A model generated the notes under the pieces. The model saw nothing but the letters and a program-made list of their open reading frames with translations. It was not told where the DNA came from and made no database searches. From Candidatus Neomicrothrix sp. UBA2974 (GTDB lineage: Bacteria; Actinomycetota; Acidimicrobiia; Acidimicrobiales; MedAcidi-G1), in the NCBI GenBank assembly GCA_002348705.1, contig DEAU01000043.1, forward strand, positions 1 to 24,482: a DNA stretch of 24,482 bases, read 5' to 3'. The position numbers and the translations under genes were made by a program. Positions 14,159-21,586 of this stretch are shown here, in pieces. The first letter of the stretch is position 1. Each line of letters starts with the position of its first letter.

Positions 14159-15003
14159 TGGAAAATCTGCAGCCCACCGTCCTCCTCGACGGGATCATCT
14201 TCGGGGAAGGGCCCCGCTGGCATCGAGACCGACTCTGGTTCTCAGACATGTGGGGTGGACAAGTCATGTCCGTCGACCTGGAGGGCAACACGGAACACGT
14301 TGCGAGTTTCGATCATCCCAGCGGTCTCGGCTTCATGCCCGACGGATCGCTTCTGGTGTCGGTCATGCACGAACGTCGCATCTACCGAATCCTCCAGGAC
14401 GGGATCGAAGTTCATGCTGATCTGACGAAAATCGCCGAAGAGATGACAAACGACATGGTTGTCGACGGCAAGGGCCGCGCCTACATCGATACCGATCTGA
14501 AGAATGTGGCATTGGTTGAACCAAATGGGCAGTCACGGCTGGTCGCAGAGGGAATGCGAGGACCAAACGGCCTGGCAATCACTCCCGACGGTAAGACTCT
14601 CATCGTCAACGAGACGAGAGGCGAGGCGATCAGATCATTCTCGATCCAATCTGACGGATCTCTCGGACCCGCTCAGATATTCGCCGAATTGCCCGGAACT
14701 TTTCCTGATGGCCTCTGCCTAGATAGCCAAGGAGCAGCTTGGATCGGTAGCCCACCATTGGATGCCGAACACTACGGAGACGGACAGTTTCTGCGGGTCC
14801 TCCCGGGAGGTGAGATCACCCATCGCATCACGACCCCCGGCCGGTGGGCAATAGCGCCAATGCTCGGCGGAGCAGATAGGAAGACGCTGTTCCTTACGAC
14901 AAGTTCTGTTGAAAACGTCGCACTCCTCAAGGCAAGCGGCAAGGCAGAAAAAGGCCAGATCGAAGTCGTTGACGTGGAAGTTCCCGGCGCCGGCCTACCT
15001 TGA
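14158..15003 (+). CDS. SMP-30/gluconolactonase-family hydrolase (lactonase)
   Basis: 281 residues, six-bladed propeller of the SMP-30/LRE family. Expected metal ligands are visible: Glu17 (FGEGPRW), Asn98 (NDMVVD), Asn137 (GPNGLA) and Asp184 (PDGL). Members open lactones or hydrolyse esters with a divalent metal. The start is GTG 14158, one base overlapping the permease stop (TAGTG), so it belongs to the transport operon. No signal peptide, so cytoplasmic. A lactonase is the natural consumer of a lactone made by the Baeyer-Villiger enzyme at 18920-20527, though the two are in different operons. Confidence 0.9.
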   Translation: MENLQPTVLLDGIIFGEGPRWHRDRLWFSDMWGGQVMSVDLEGNTEHVASFDHPSGLGFMPDGSLLVSVMHERRIYRILQDGIEVHADLTKIAEEMTNDMVVDGKGRAYIDTDLKNVALVEPNGQSRLVAEGMRGPNGLAITPDGKTLIVNETRGEAIRSFSIQSDGSLGPAQIFAELPGTFPDGLCLDSQGAAWIGSPPLDAEHYGDGQFLRVLPGGEITHRITTPGRWAIAPMLGGADRKTLFLTTSSVENVALLKASGKAEKGQIEVVDVEVPGAGLP

Positions 15004-15013
15004 CTCTGCGTAG

Positions 15014-15045
15014 GGATTAATCCACTCGGGTTGCCCCCGACCCGA
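15014..15045. promoter_or_regulatory. Palindrome plus hairpin between lactonase and MDR gene
   Basis: The 121-base gap holds GGATTAATCC (15014-15023), a perfect 10-base palindrome, and then TCGGGT-N8-ACCCGA (15026-15045), a 6-bp stem. The hairpin could end the transport operon (no T-run), and the palindrome could be an operator for the MDR gene. Further down, CAAAACGCT weakly resembles one arm of the 8421 motif. Confidence 0.3.
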
Positions 15046-15124
15046 TACCCCAAAACGCTGTATGACCTCGGCGTTAACTTCATTCATCTCTGTTACCTGA
15101 ACGACTCCCTAGGAAAGAGCACCA

Positions 15125-16126
15125 ATGGCTAGGAAATTCAAGAAGTTGGTAGCCAACAGCTATTCCCGAGACTTCCGGTCCGTCGCCGAAGTAGTCGAAG
15201 CTGAGTTGGTCGATCCTGGAGACGGACAGGTTCTCGTCAAGAACCACTTCGGCGGGGTCAACGCCTCTGACATCAATATCAGTGGGGGTGTTTACTTTTC
15301 CGACGGCGTCTTCCCTATGGCCCTCGGCTGCGAATCGGCGGGAGAGGTAGTAGCTGTCGGTAATGGCGTCGTTGGTTTCGAAGAAGGCGATTTGGTCGTA
15401 TCCCCCTACCTAGGAAGCGCATTCACGGAATACCTCTATCGAGAACCGGCAAGACTTGTAAAGGTCACTGACATCTCTCCTGGAACCATGAGCGCCATCA
15501 ACGCAGGATGCACAGCATCTATTGGCCTTGAGGTCGTCGGCGAGATGGGTTCCGGAGAGACCGTTTTGGTCACCGCCGCTGCAGGTGGAGTTGGGAATTG
15601 GGTCGTTCAACTTGCTAAGCGGGCCGGCAACCACGTCATCGGTACTTGCAGCACGGAAGCGAAAGCCGAGCGATTGAAGACGTTGGGTTGTGACCGTGTC
15701 ATCCTCTACCGAGACGAGGATCTCGGCACAGTGCTGAGAAGCGAGTACCCCGACGGGATCGATCTGATATTCGAACAAGTCGGCGAGGAGACATTCGACA
15801 CTTGCATCGACAATGTGGCGACACGGGGACGGGTCCTGATATGTGGCTTCATTTCTGAATACCAAGACGGTCCGCAAGAGGTCCTGGCGCCGCGGGTGTA
15901 CCACAAACTCTTGTGGAAGTCGGCCCAGTTGAGAGGTTTCCTTCACTCGCACTGGCCGGATCGTTTTCAGGAGCACCTCACGCGCAACATCCAGTTGATC
16001 GAGGACGGGAGTATTGACCCCCAGATCGACTCCAAATCATTCGTTGGAGTGGACGAAGCCGTTGACGCCGTCGAGTACCTGCACAATGGCAAGAACACCG
16101 GGAAAGTTGTCGTGCAATACCGCTGA
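15125..16126 (+). CDS. MDR-family NADPH oxidoreductase (enone/quinone reductase-like)
   Basis: 333 residues. The GroES-like N-terminal domain has GGVNASDINISGG and LGCESAGEVVAVG but no zinc-binding cysteine set. The Rossmann domain has AAAGGVG (151-157) before VVQLAKRAG. The pattern is of the quinone oxidoreductase/prostaglandin-reductase branch, which reduces alpha,beta-unsaturated ketones with NADPH. ATG 15125 has AGGAAAGAG upstream. Separated by 121 bases from the lactonase, so it may have its own promoter; convergent with the SDR at 16167. A role in reducing a ring enone would suit the pathway but is inference. Confidence 0.9.
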   Translation: MARKFKKLVANSYSRDFRSVAEVVEAELVDPGDGQVLVKNHFGGVNASDINISGGVYFSDGVFPMALGCESAGEVVAVGNGVVGFEEGDLVVSPYLGSAFTEYLYREPARLVKVTDISPGTMSAINAGCTASIGLEVVGEMGSGETVLVTAAAGGVGNWVVQLAKRAGNHVIGTCSTEAKAERLKTLGCDRVILYRDEDLGTVLRSEYPDGIDLIFEQVGEETFDTCIDNVATRGRVLICGFISEYQDGPQEVLAPRVYHKLLWKSAQLRGFLHSHWPDRFQEHLTRNIQLIEDGSIDPQIDSKSFVGVDEAVDAVEYLHNGKNTGKVVVQYR

Positions 16127-16166
16127 ACTGCCTAATCAACCTGGTTTCAGACTCAAATCTTGGGGT

Positions 16167-17057
16167 CTACTGCTCAGCTACTTCCTCTTGGAAGTGGTTC
16201 GGGAGTCCGGCAAGACCAATCCGAGCCAAGTCGCCTGGATGAGGCTGAGGAACGCGATCCGCCTGTATGTCTTCGAATCTCAGTTGCGCTATGGATTTAG
16301 TGACCTCATGGGTGAAGACCCAGAATCTTCCTGCACGAACTGCCTCAACAACATGGGTCGCTACAGAAGCCGGCTCTATCCCATGCTCCGCGATGATTCC
16401 GCCAAAAGATTCCTGAATGATGTCGTCTGACCCGTCGACCTCTACCCAGCTCGGGCGTAGCCGAGCAATATCGGATATGGCTGTCGAAACAGCATTAGGG
16501 CACAGGCATGAGACACCTATCGGAGTGCTCTCCAGTTCCCGGTAGAGCGCTTCGGTTAGTCCCACTACTGCGTGCTTACTAGCCGCATACATCCCGAATC
16601 CGACGTTGGTGGACAGGCCAGCCTGTGATGCCGTGTTCACGACGTGCCCTATACCGGATTCAACCATGCGGGGCACGAATGCCAATACCCCGTGGGCGAC
16701 ACCCAACACGTTGATATCGACGGTCCATTTCCACTGCGAGGGAGTGCTCTGCAGGATCGGAGCCGCCGAAGCGACACCGGCGTTATTGCAAAGAAGATGC
16801 ACTGCACCGTGCCGGCTCCAGACCGAGTCGGCTAGCCCAAAGACTGCCTCGGGATCTGCGACATCACATAGTCGACCGTCGACTCGATCACCCACACTGG
16901 CCGACAACCGTTCAACTTGAACAGCTAATGCCGATTCGTCAACATCGGACAGAACGACCGTCATACCAGCTTCAAGAAAGGCCTCTCCCATCGCAAGCCC
17001 GATCCCCGATGCGCCGCCGGTCACAACGGCTATCCGGCCATCAAGATCTTCAAGCAT
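16167..17057 (-). CDS. Short-chain dehydrogenase/reductase (296 aa)
   Basis: Classical SDR with a C-terminal extension of about 40 residues. TGGASGIG (13-20), NNAG (91-94), catalytic Ser144, Tyr157 and Lys161 (YAASK). The start is ATG 17057, two bases after the stop of the upstream SDR, so they are co-translated. Last gene of the minus operon that begins with the sulfatase. Likely oxidises a secondary alcohol to a ketone; two SDRs side by side could act on two different hydroxyl groups of one polycyclic substrate. The GVAHGVLAFVPRM region is common in actinobacterial SDRs of unknown substrate. Confidence 0.92.
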   Translation of the reverse strand: MLEDLDGRIAVVTGGASGIGLAMGEAFLEAGMTVVLSDVDESALAVQVERLSASVGDRVDGRLCDVADPEAVFGLADSVWSRHGAVHLLCNNAGVASAAPILQSTPSQWKWTVDINVLGVAHGVLAFVPRMVESGIGHVVNTASQAGLSTNVGFGMYAASKHAVVGLTEALYRELESTPIGVSCLCPNAVSTAISDIARLRPSWVEVDGSDDIIQESFGGIIAEHGIEPASVATHVVEAVRAGRFWVFTHEVTKSIAQLRFEDIQADRVPQPHPGDLARIGLAGLPNHFQEEVAEQ

Positions 17058-17059
17058 GT

Positions 17060-17830
17060 CTAACGAACATTGCCCTGTCCTCCATCGACAGGAATCAGTT
17101 GGCCCGTAATGAAGTGTGAGGCATCTGAAGCCAAGAAGACCATCACTGGACCCAAGTCCGTATCCGGATCTCCGTATTCCTGACCAAGAGCAATGCTCTG
17201 TTCGTTCCGCCAGTACTTAACATTCAGCTCTTCGTCGCTCAAGCCTTCTTTGGCTGCCAGGAACATCGGGGTTCTGATAGCTGGAAGAACCGCGTTGACC
17301 CGGATGTTGTCCGAACCCCAGGTTCCCGCTGCTGTTCGTGTCCAGGCGTGAACTGCGCCCTTGGTCGCCGAATACGCGGCAGCACCCGGCTCCGGGCGTT
17401 GACCAGAAATGGAACCGAAGTTGATGATGGCCCCGCCGCCAGCTTCTTTGAGGTACGGGTGCGCTGCCTGGTTCGTCAACATGGTGCCACGAACATTCAC
17501 AGCAAACAGTCGGTCCCAGTCGGTGGAAGTGACATCGCTGGCCGAGTTACCTGCATGGATGGCCGCCGGGTGTGCCAGAGCATCTAGTCCGCCCAGCGAA
17601 TCGACCGCCGCCGCAAACACCTCCGTTACCTGATCGCCGTTGGCTACATCTACCGGAAGGAAGGTGGAAGTCCCTGGGCCGGCAGCATCAGCGCAAACCT
17701 GACTTCCAGCTGTCTCGGCTATGTCCATGCCCACGACCTGAGCGCCAGCCTTAACGTATGCCCTCACAGTTGCTGCGCCCATACCGCTCGCGCAGCCAGT
17801 GACAATTATCCGTTTCTCTACGAGTTCCAT
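17060..17830 (-). CDS. Short-chain dehydrogenase/reductase (256 aa)
   Basis: TGCASGMG (11-18), catalytic Ser140, Tyr153 and Lys157 (YSATK), and C-terminal FITGQLIPVDGG. The usual NNAG after the fourth strand is replaced by HPAA (87-90), an uncommon change in an otherwise intact enzyme. ATG 17830 is preferred to TTG 17836 because no Shine-Dalgarno supports the latter and the former fits the family N terminus. It begins 18 bases after the esterase stop and ends 2 bases before the next SDR. Probably a cofactor-dependent alcohol dehydrogenase or ketoreductase acting after ester cleavage. Confidence 0.9.
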   Translation of the reverse strand: MELVEKRIIVTGCASGMGAATVRAYVKAGAQVVGMDIAETAGSQVCADAAGPGTSTFLPVDVANGDQVTEVFAAAVDSLGGLDALAHPAAIHAGNSASDVTSTDWDRLFAVNVRGTMLTNQAAHPYLKEAGGGAIINFGSISGQRPEPGAAAYSATKGAVHAWTRTAAGTWGSDNIRVNAVLPAIRTPMFLAAKEGLSDEELNVKYWRNEQSIALGQEYGDPDTDLGPVMVFLASDASHFITGQLIPVDGGQGNVR

Positions 17831-17848
17831 AATCAATGTTCTAGCTGA

Positions 17849-18826
17849 TTAAGACCCGTCACCCATCAATCGTTCCGCCCACCAGCCATCAAGTCGTTTC
17901 TGAAAGGCCGTAGCCATCTTCGATGGCAGGTTGGTGAAGCCGTGCGGTGAATCAGGGAAGACGGCGAGTTCTACCGGTTGTTCTTCAGCCAGCAGGCGGG
18001 CTGCCAGGAATAACGAGTCATCACGAAAGTGATCGTTCACGCCGACGGAAATCAGAGAAGGCGGGAGACCGGACAAGTCAGCGTTCAACGGCGAAATGTC
18101 TGGATCCCGACGCTGCTCCTCTGACATACCCGGTGTGAAAGCCTCAATGAACATCCGGATTCCTTGCGGGTCCAGTAGGTCCTCTCGGCCGCCGTTGTCA
18201 CGCTGACTAGGTGTGCCGTTGAGGTCATAGATCCCGAAGACCAGGTTCAGTCCGTGAACCCGATCAGCCAGACCGTGACGTTCGCGAATCCGGTTTGCAG
18301 TCACGAGTGCCAGATGGGCGCCTGATGATTCTCCACCGATAAATACTCTTTCTGCGCCGAATTCTTTCGCTCCCTCTGAAAGCAGCCAGACAGCGGCGGC
18401 TTCGCAGTCGTCAGCAGCAGCCGGATACGGATTTTCTGGCGCCAACCGATAATCAACGCTGACCGCTACCAGACCGTGTTTGCGGGCAAGAGCCTCATTT
18501 TGTGGGTCGCCCATCTCAGGCCCACCAAGAATCCAGCCTCCACCGTGTATGTGGAGAAACAATCCGCGAGCAGCACCCTCCGGCAGAAAGACTCGCAGCC
18601 GCAGAGCACCGCCCGGGCCTTCAATCACACTTTCTCTTGCCAACTGCGAAGGTTCTAAGGCCGCTTGAGAACTCCTCTCTGCAAAAAGTTTCCGGGCGTT
18701 ACCTGCCTGCGCGAAGAGGTCGCCGGCCGGATCGACCTGAAAAGGTTTGGGAGCCTCACGGATAAGGCCCAGAACCGAGCGTGCTTCATCGCGGTGCGAC
18801 TCGATCTCATCGGTCCAGAGCCTCAT
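17849..18826 (-). CDS. Alpha/beta hydrolase, HSL-type esterase (acetyl esterase/lipase family)
   Basis: 325 residues. Oxyanion-hole HGGGW (94-98), nucleophile Ser167 in GESSG (165-169), Asp265 in VGVNDHFRD and His295 in SPHGF: a complete hormone-sensitive-lipase-family triad. No signal peptide, so intracellular. Start ATG 18826 is chosen over ATG 18832 because GGAGG directly abuts 18832 (no spacing) and lies 6 bases from 18826. The Baeyer-Villiger gene directly upstream in the operon makes the ester product of that enzyme the obvious substrate; paired BVMO and HSL esterase genes are a known arrangement for ketone breakdown. Confidence 0.92.
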   Translation of the reverse strand: MRLWTDEIESHRDEARSVLGLIREAPKPFQVDPAGDLFAQAGNARKLFAERSSQAALEPSQLARESVIEGPGGALRLRVFLPEGAARGLFLHIHGGGWILGGPEMGDPQNEALARKHGLVAVSVDYRLAPENPYPAAADDCEAAAVWLLSEGAKEFGAERVFIGGESSGAHLALVTANRIRERHGLADRVHGLNLVFGIYDLNGTPSQRDNGGREDLLDPQGIRMFIEAFTPGMSEEQRRDPDISPLNADLSGLPPSLISVGVNDHFRDDSLFLAARLLAEEQPVELAVFPDSPHGFTNLPSKMATAFQKRLDGWWAERLMGDGS

Positions 18827-18832
18827 ATGCAT

Positions 18833-18837
18833 CCTCC
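18833..18837 (-). promoter_or_regulatory. GGAGG ribosome binding site that decides the esterase start
   Basis: On the minus strand GGAGG is immediately followed by ATG CAT ATG. Only the second ATG (18826) has a workable 6-base spacing. Confidence 0.65.
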
Positions 18838-18865
18838 GCTCATCCAGGAACTGGGATAGTTGCGC

Positions 18866-18904
18866 CAGTCAACTCGTGTTCCAGAAACCTCCGCGCAGTC
18901 AACT
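18866..18904. repeat. Direct repeat CAGTCAACT, copies 30 bases apart
   Basis: Copies at 18866-18874 and 18896-18904 in the 93-base gap between BVMO and esterase, each followed by a GTGTTCC at a slightly different distance. Thirty bases is about three helical turns. On the minus strand each contains TTGACT, similar to a -35 box, but I see no matching -10. A possible binding site for an internal promoter of the esterase-SDR-SDR part, or the relic of a small duplication. Confidence 0.4.
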
Positions 18905-18919
18905 GTGCAGTGTTCCGCC

Positions 18920-20527
18920 TTAACAGGAGCGAAGGACAAAGCCTTTGTACCCGCCCTTGGCGACTTCGTCGCACTTAGCCCTGTAGTTCTGCAGGCCTCC
19001 TAGATAGAAGGCAAGTCCGGCTGGCTTGCCGGGGATGTTCTGTCCGGTCCACCAGGACTTGGTTGAGCCGACAATGAGATTCTTCGCGACTTGATCAACA
19101 TGCTGGGTCCAGTCATTCTCAGCGTCAAGGTCAGAGTCGATGTGGTTTAGTCCGTGTTCGGCCATGTACGCCACACAGTCCTTGATCCAGTCGACATGCT
19201 GCTCGATGGCGATGATGACGTTGCTAAATACCGAAGGGCTACCCGGACCCGTGATCATGAATAGGTTCGGAAACCCTGATGCCACGAGACCTAGAAACGC
19301 AGTTGGTCTAGCCGCCCACTTGTCCCGAAGTGACAACCCAGCGATTCCCTGGATCTCCATCGCCAACAACGGACCGCTTACGCCGTCGAAGCCCGTTGCA
19401 TAGACAATCACATCGAGATCAATCTCATTGCCACCGGCGCGAATGCCGGCGGGGGTGATCTCCTCGATTGGCGATGTTGCCGCGTCTAAAAGGGTGACGT
19501 TGTCCCTGTTATAGGTCTCGAAGTAATCGATGCCGACAATCACGCGCCGTGAGCCGATGGGATGGTCGACAGCGAGAAGTTTCTCAGCCACCTCCGGATC
19601 GTTGATGGCCTCGCGGTTCTTTTCGGCGACAAAATCAGCGAGCATCTTGTTGGCTTCCAGATTCGTGCCGGTATCAGAGAAAGCCCTGTTCAAAGCAACT
19701 GGACCACCAATCCGCCATGCGTCCTCCAAGAGTTCTCTGCTGGTTTCGGCATCCAAACCCAGCAGGGCAGGCGGATCGATAGGGAAGCCAGACATGCCAA
19801 CCGCGTTGGACAGCTTCTCATCCAACCTTTGACGAAAAGCGGCCCTCAGTTCATCGCGCTGGGCGTCATCGAGCAGGTGGTTCTGGGCTGGTATCACGTG
19901 TTGAGAGGTGCGCTGAAATACGTAGAGGTGCTCAGCCTGTTTCGCAATCTGGGGGATCGCCTGGATCCCGGTCGACCCGGTCCCGATCACACCGACCCTC
20001 TTGTTCGCCAGATCGATACCTTCTGCCGGCCAAGCGTTGGTGTGGTACTGCTCACCGGCAAACGTCCCAACGCCGCTGATCTTCGGCGTAAAGCTCTCAG
20101 AAAGCGCGCCCACTGCGCTCACCAGGTATCGGGTCGCAATCTTGCCGCCGGTCGAGGTGCGAAGTAACCACTTGTTCTGCTCTTCGTCGAAACGGGCCCG
20201 ATCGACACGCGTTCCGAACTCGATATACCAGCGCAGGTCGAACCGGTCAGCGACAAAGTTCAGGTAGCGCTCTATCTCAGGCTGGGTGGGATACCTTTCG
20301 GTCCAGTCCCACTCCTGGTCAAGTTCTTCGGAAAACGTGTACGAATAGTCCCAACTCTGAACGTCGCACCGAGCACCCGGGTAACGGTTCCAGTACCACG
20401 TCCCACCAACACCGTCACCCTTTTCATAGGCCTTGACAGAAAGTCCGATCTCGCGCAGACGATAGATCGAGTAAAGACCAGCGATTCCGGCCCCGATGAC
20501 GACCGCATCGAATTCTTCGTCTGCCAT
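18920..20527 (-). CDS. Baeyer-Villiger monooxygenase (flavin-dependent, CHMO-like)
   Basis: 535 residues, the size of cyclohexanone monooxygenase. FAD site IGAGIAG (11-17), GGTWYWNRYPG (41-51), NADPH site GTGSTG (182-187), and the type I BVMO fingerprint FxGxxxHxxxW, seen as FAGEQYHTNAW (156-166). It inserts an oxygen next to a ketone to give an ester or lactone, using NADPH and O2. Related enzymes act on cyclic ketones, steroids with a methyl ketone side chain, and aryl ketones. Third gene of the minus operon; the esterase downstream would hydrolyse its product. ATG 20527 gives the expected N terminus; GGAGG lies 12 bases upstream. Confidence 0.95.
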   Translation of the reverse strand: MADEEFDAVVIGAGIAGLYSIYRLREIGLSVKAYEKGDGVGGTWYWNRYPGARCDVQSWDYSYTFSEELDQEWDWTERYPTQPEIERYLNFVADRFDLRWYIEFGTRVDRARFDEEQNKWLLRTSTGGKIATRYLVSAVGALSESFTPKISGVGTFAGEQYHTNAWPAEGIDLANKRVGVIGTGSTGIQAIPQIAKQAEHLYVFQRTSQHVIPAQNHLLDDAQRDELRAAFRQRLDEKLSNAVGMSGFPIDPPALLGLDAETSRELLEDAWRIGGPVALNRAFSDTGTNLEANKMLADFVAEKNREAINDPEVAEKLLAVDHPIGSRRVIVGIDYFETYNRDNVTLLDAATSPIEEITPAGIRAGGNEIDLDVIVYATGFDGVSGPLLAMEIQGIAGLSLRDKWAARPTAFLGLVASGFPNLFMITGPGSPSVFSNVIIAIEQHVDWIKDCVAYMAEHGLNHIDSDLDAENDWTQHVDQVAKNLIVGSTKSWWTGQNIPGKPAGLAFYLGGLQNYRAKCDEVAKGGYKGFVLRSC

Positions 20528-20569
20528 CAGAACAACGGTCCTCCGTCTCTCACCTGATCACTGGAGGCT

Positions 20570-20589
20570 AGAGGCAGAGAACGGCCTCT
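20570..20589. repeat. Inverted repeat between dioxygenase and BVMO genes
   Basis: AGAGGC-N8-GCCTCT, a perfect 6-bp stem in the 96-base gap. A short T-run follows only on the plus strand, where no gene ends, so it is not a terminator for the minus operon. It may be an mRNA processing or pausing structure. Confidence 0.25.
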
Positions 20590-20623
20590 TTACCCGCAGG
20601 CCACGAGTCAGTCAGGGCCGATC

Positions 20624-21553
20624 TCAAGATGGCCGGTCACCGGCAAGAGTCACTCTCTCCATACGACGTCTCTCGTAATAGTCGTAGACCGGATAGTGCT
20701 GGGCGCAACGGTTGTCCCACATGGCGAGGGTCCCCACCTCCCAGCGAAGCCGCATCTGGTACTCCGGACGGTGAACCTCGCAAGTCAGTTGGCGATACAA
20801 CTCTCGGCTCTCGCCGTTGGGGAGCCCATCGATGTGATCCACAAAAGCGCTATTGATATAGAGGGATTTCCTCCCCGTTACCGGGTGTGTTCGGACCATT
20901 GGATGATGTTGGGGCGGAAACCGTTTCAACTCCTCTTCTTTTTCTTCTGGGCTCATCCCATGAATGAAACTGGACTTCCTCACCGAGTGGGTCGCCGTTA
21001 GTCCATCGATCAGCGATTTGACCTCACCATCGAGACCTTCATAGACCTGTTCCATGTCAGCCCAGACGGTGTCTCCACCTACCGAAGGCAGAATCCGGGC
21101 AATCAGGAAAGACGAATACGGTGGACGCTCACGAAATGTGGCGTCGGTGTGCCAACGTCCGAAGGCCTTTACGTCTCGATTCGGCGCTTCGGAAACCGCG
21201 GATTGATATTCGCGATTAAACCGAGGAGCTCCAGGGTTGTCGAGCACCGAGATGTCCTCTGACTCGCCGACGTCCAGATAGGGATGATGGTCGACTTCAC
21301 CGAAGTTGAGGGCAAAGGCCAGTTGCTCATCCGAGGTGATGTCCTGATCTCGAAAAACCAGCACCTTCCAATCCATCCAGGCCTCGTGGACCCGCTTGAT
21401 CGCTTCGTCATCAAGTTCGTTGATGCTGAGGCTGGAAATCTCTGCGCCGAATAGCGGCGTCAAGGGCTGAACGACGAACAGTTCATAGTCGGTATTCGGG
21501 GCTCCCACGTCTTCGTGGGCGGAATGGGCGGCATCCGGTCCTTCTTTTTCCAC
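20624..21553 (-). CDS. TauD/TfdA-family Fe(II)/2-oxoglutarate dioxygenase
   Basis: 309 residues. Iron-binding HTD (His135, Asp137) in WHTDATFRERPPYSS, distal His286 in WDNRCAQHYPV, and the 2-oxoglutarate arginine in the RRMERVTL segment (around 296-300), so the active site looks complete. The family includes taurine dioxygenase, alkylsulfatase AtsK and 2,4-D dioxygenase. It follows the sulfatase by 33 bases in the same operon. An oxidative sulfate-ester or sulfonate cleavage is the first guess, hydroxylation of a carbon skeleton the second. The start is GTG 21553 with GGTAGG nine bases upstream; the roughly 20 N-terminal residues before YELFVVQPL are poorly conserved and the true start could be later. 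Confidence 0.92.
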   Translation of the reverse strand: MEKEGPDAAHSAHEDVGAPNTDYELFVVQPLTPLFGAEISSLSINELDDEAIKRVHEAWMDWKVLVFRDQDITSDEQLAFALNFGEVDHHPYLDVGESEDISVLDNPGAPRFNREYQSAVSEAPNRDVKAFGRWHTDATFRERPPYSSFLIARILPSVGGDTVWADMEQVYEGLDGEVKSLIDGLTATHSVRKSSFIHGMSPEEKEEELKRFPPQHHPMVRTHPVTGRKSLYINSAFVDHIDGLPNGESRELYRQLTCEVHRPEYQMRLRWEVGTLAMWDNRCAQHYPVYDYYERRRMERVTLAGDRPS

Positions 21554-21586
21554 GAGTACAAACCTACCAATGTCGATTCTCGGGCA

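Noticed and set aside
15410..15976. Minus-strand open frame (188 codons) opposite the MDR gene.
   Set aside because: Antisense to an intact MDR enzyme; no domain and no operon context.
19562..20167. Plus-strand open frame (201 codons) opposite the BVMO.
   Set aside because: Antisense shadow of a gene with a complete BVMO fingerprint; no recognisable domain or ribosome binding site.
20570..20589. Intrinsic terminator after the dioxygenase gene.
   Set aside because: The T-run follows the stem on the plus strand only, where no gene ends; the minus operon appears to continue into the BVMO.
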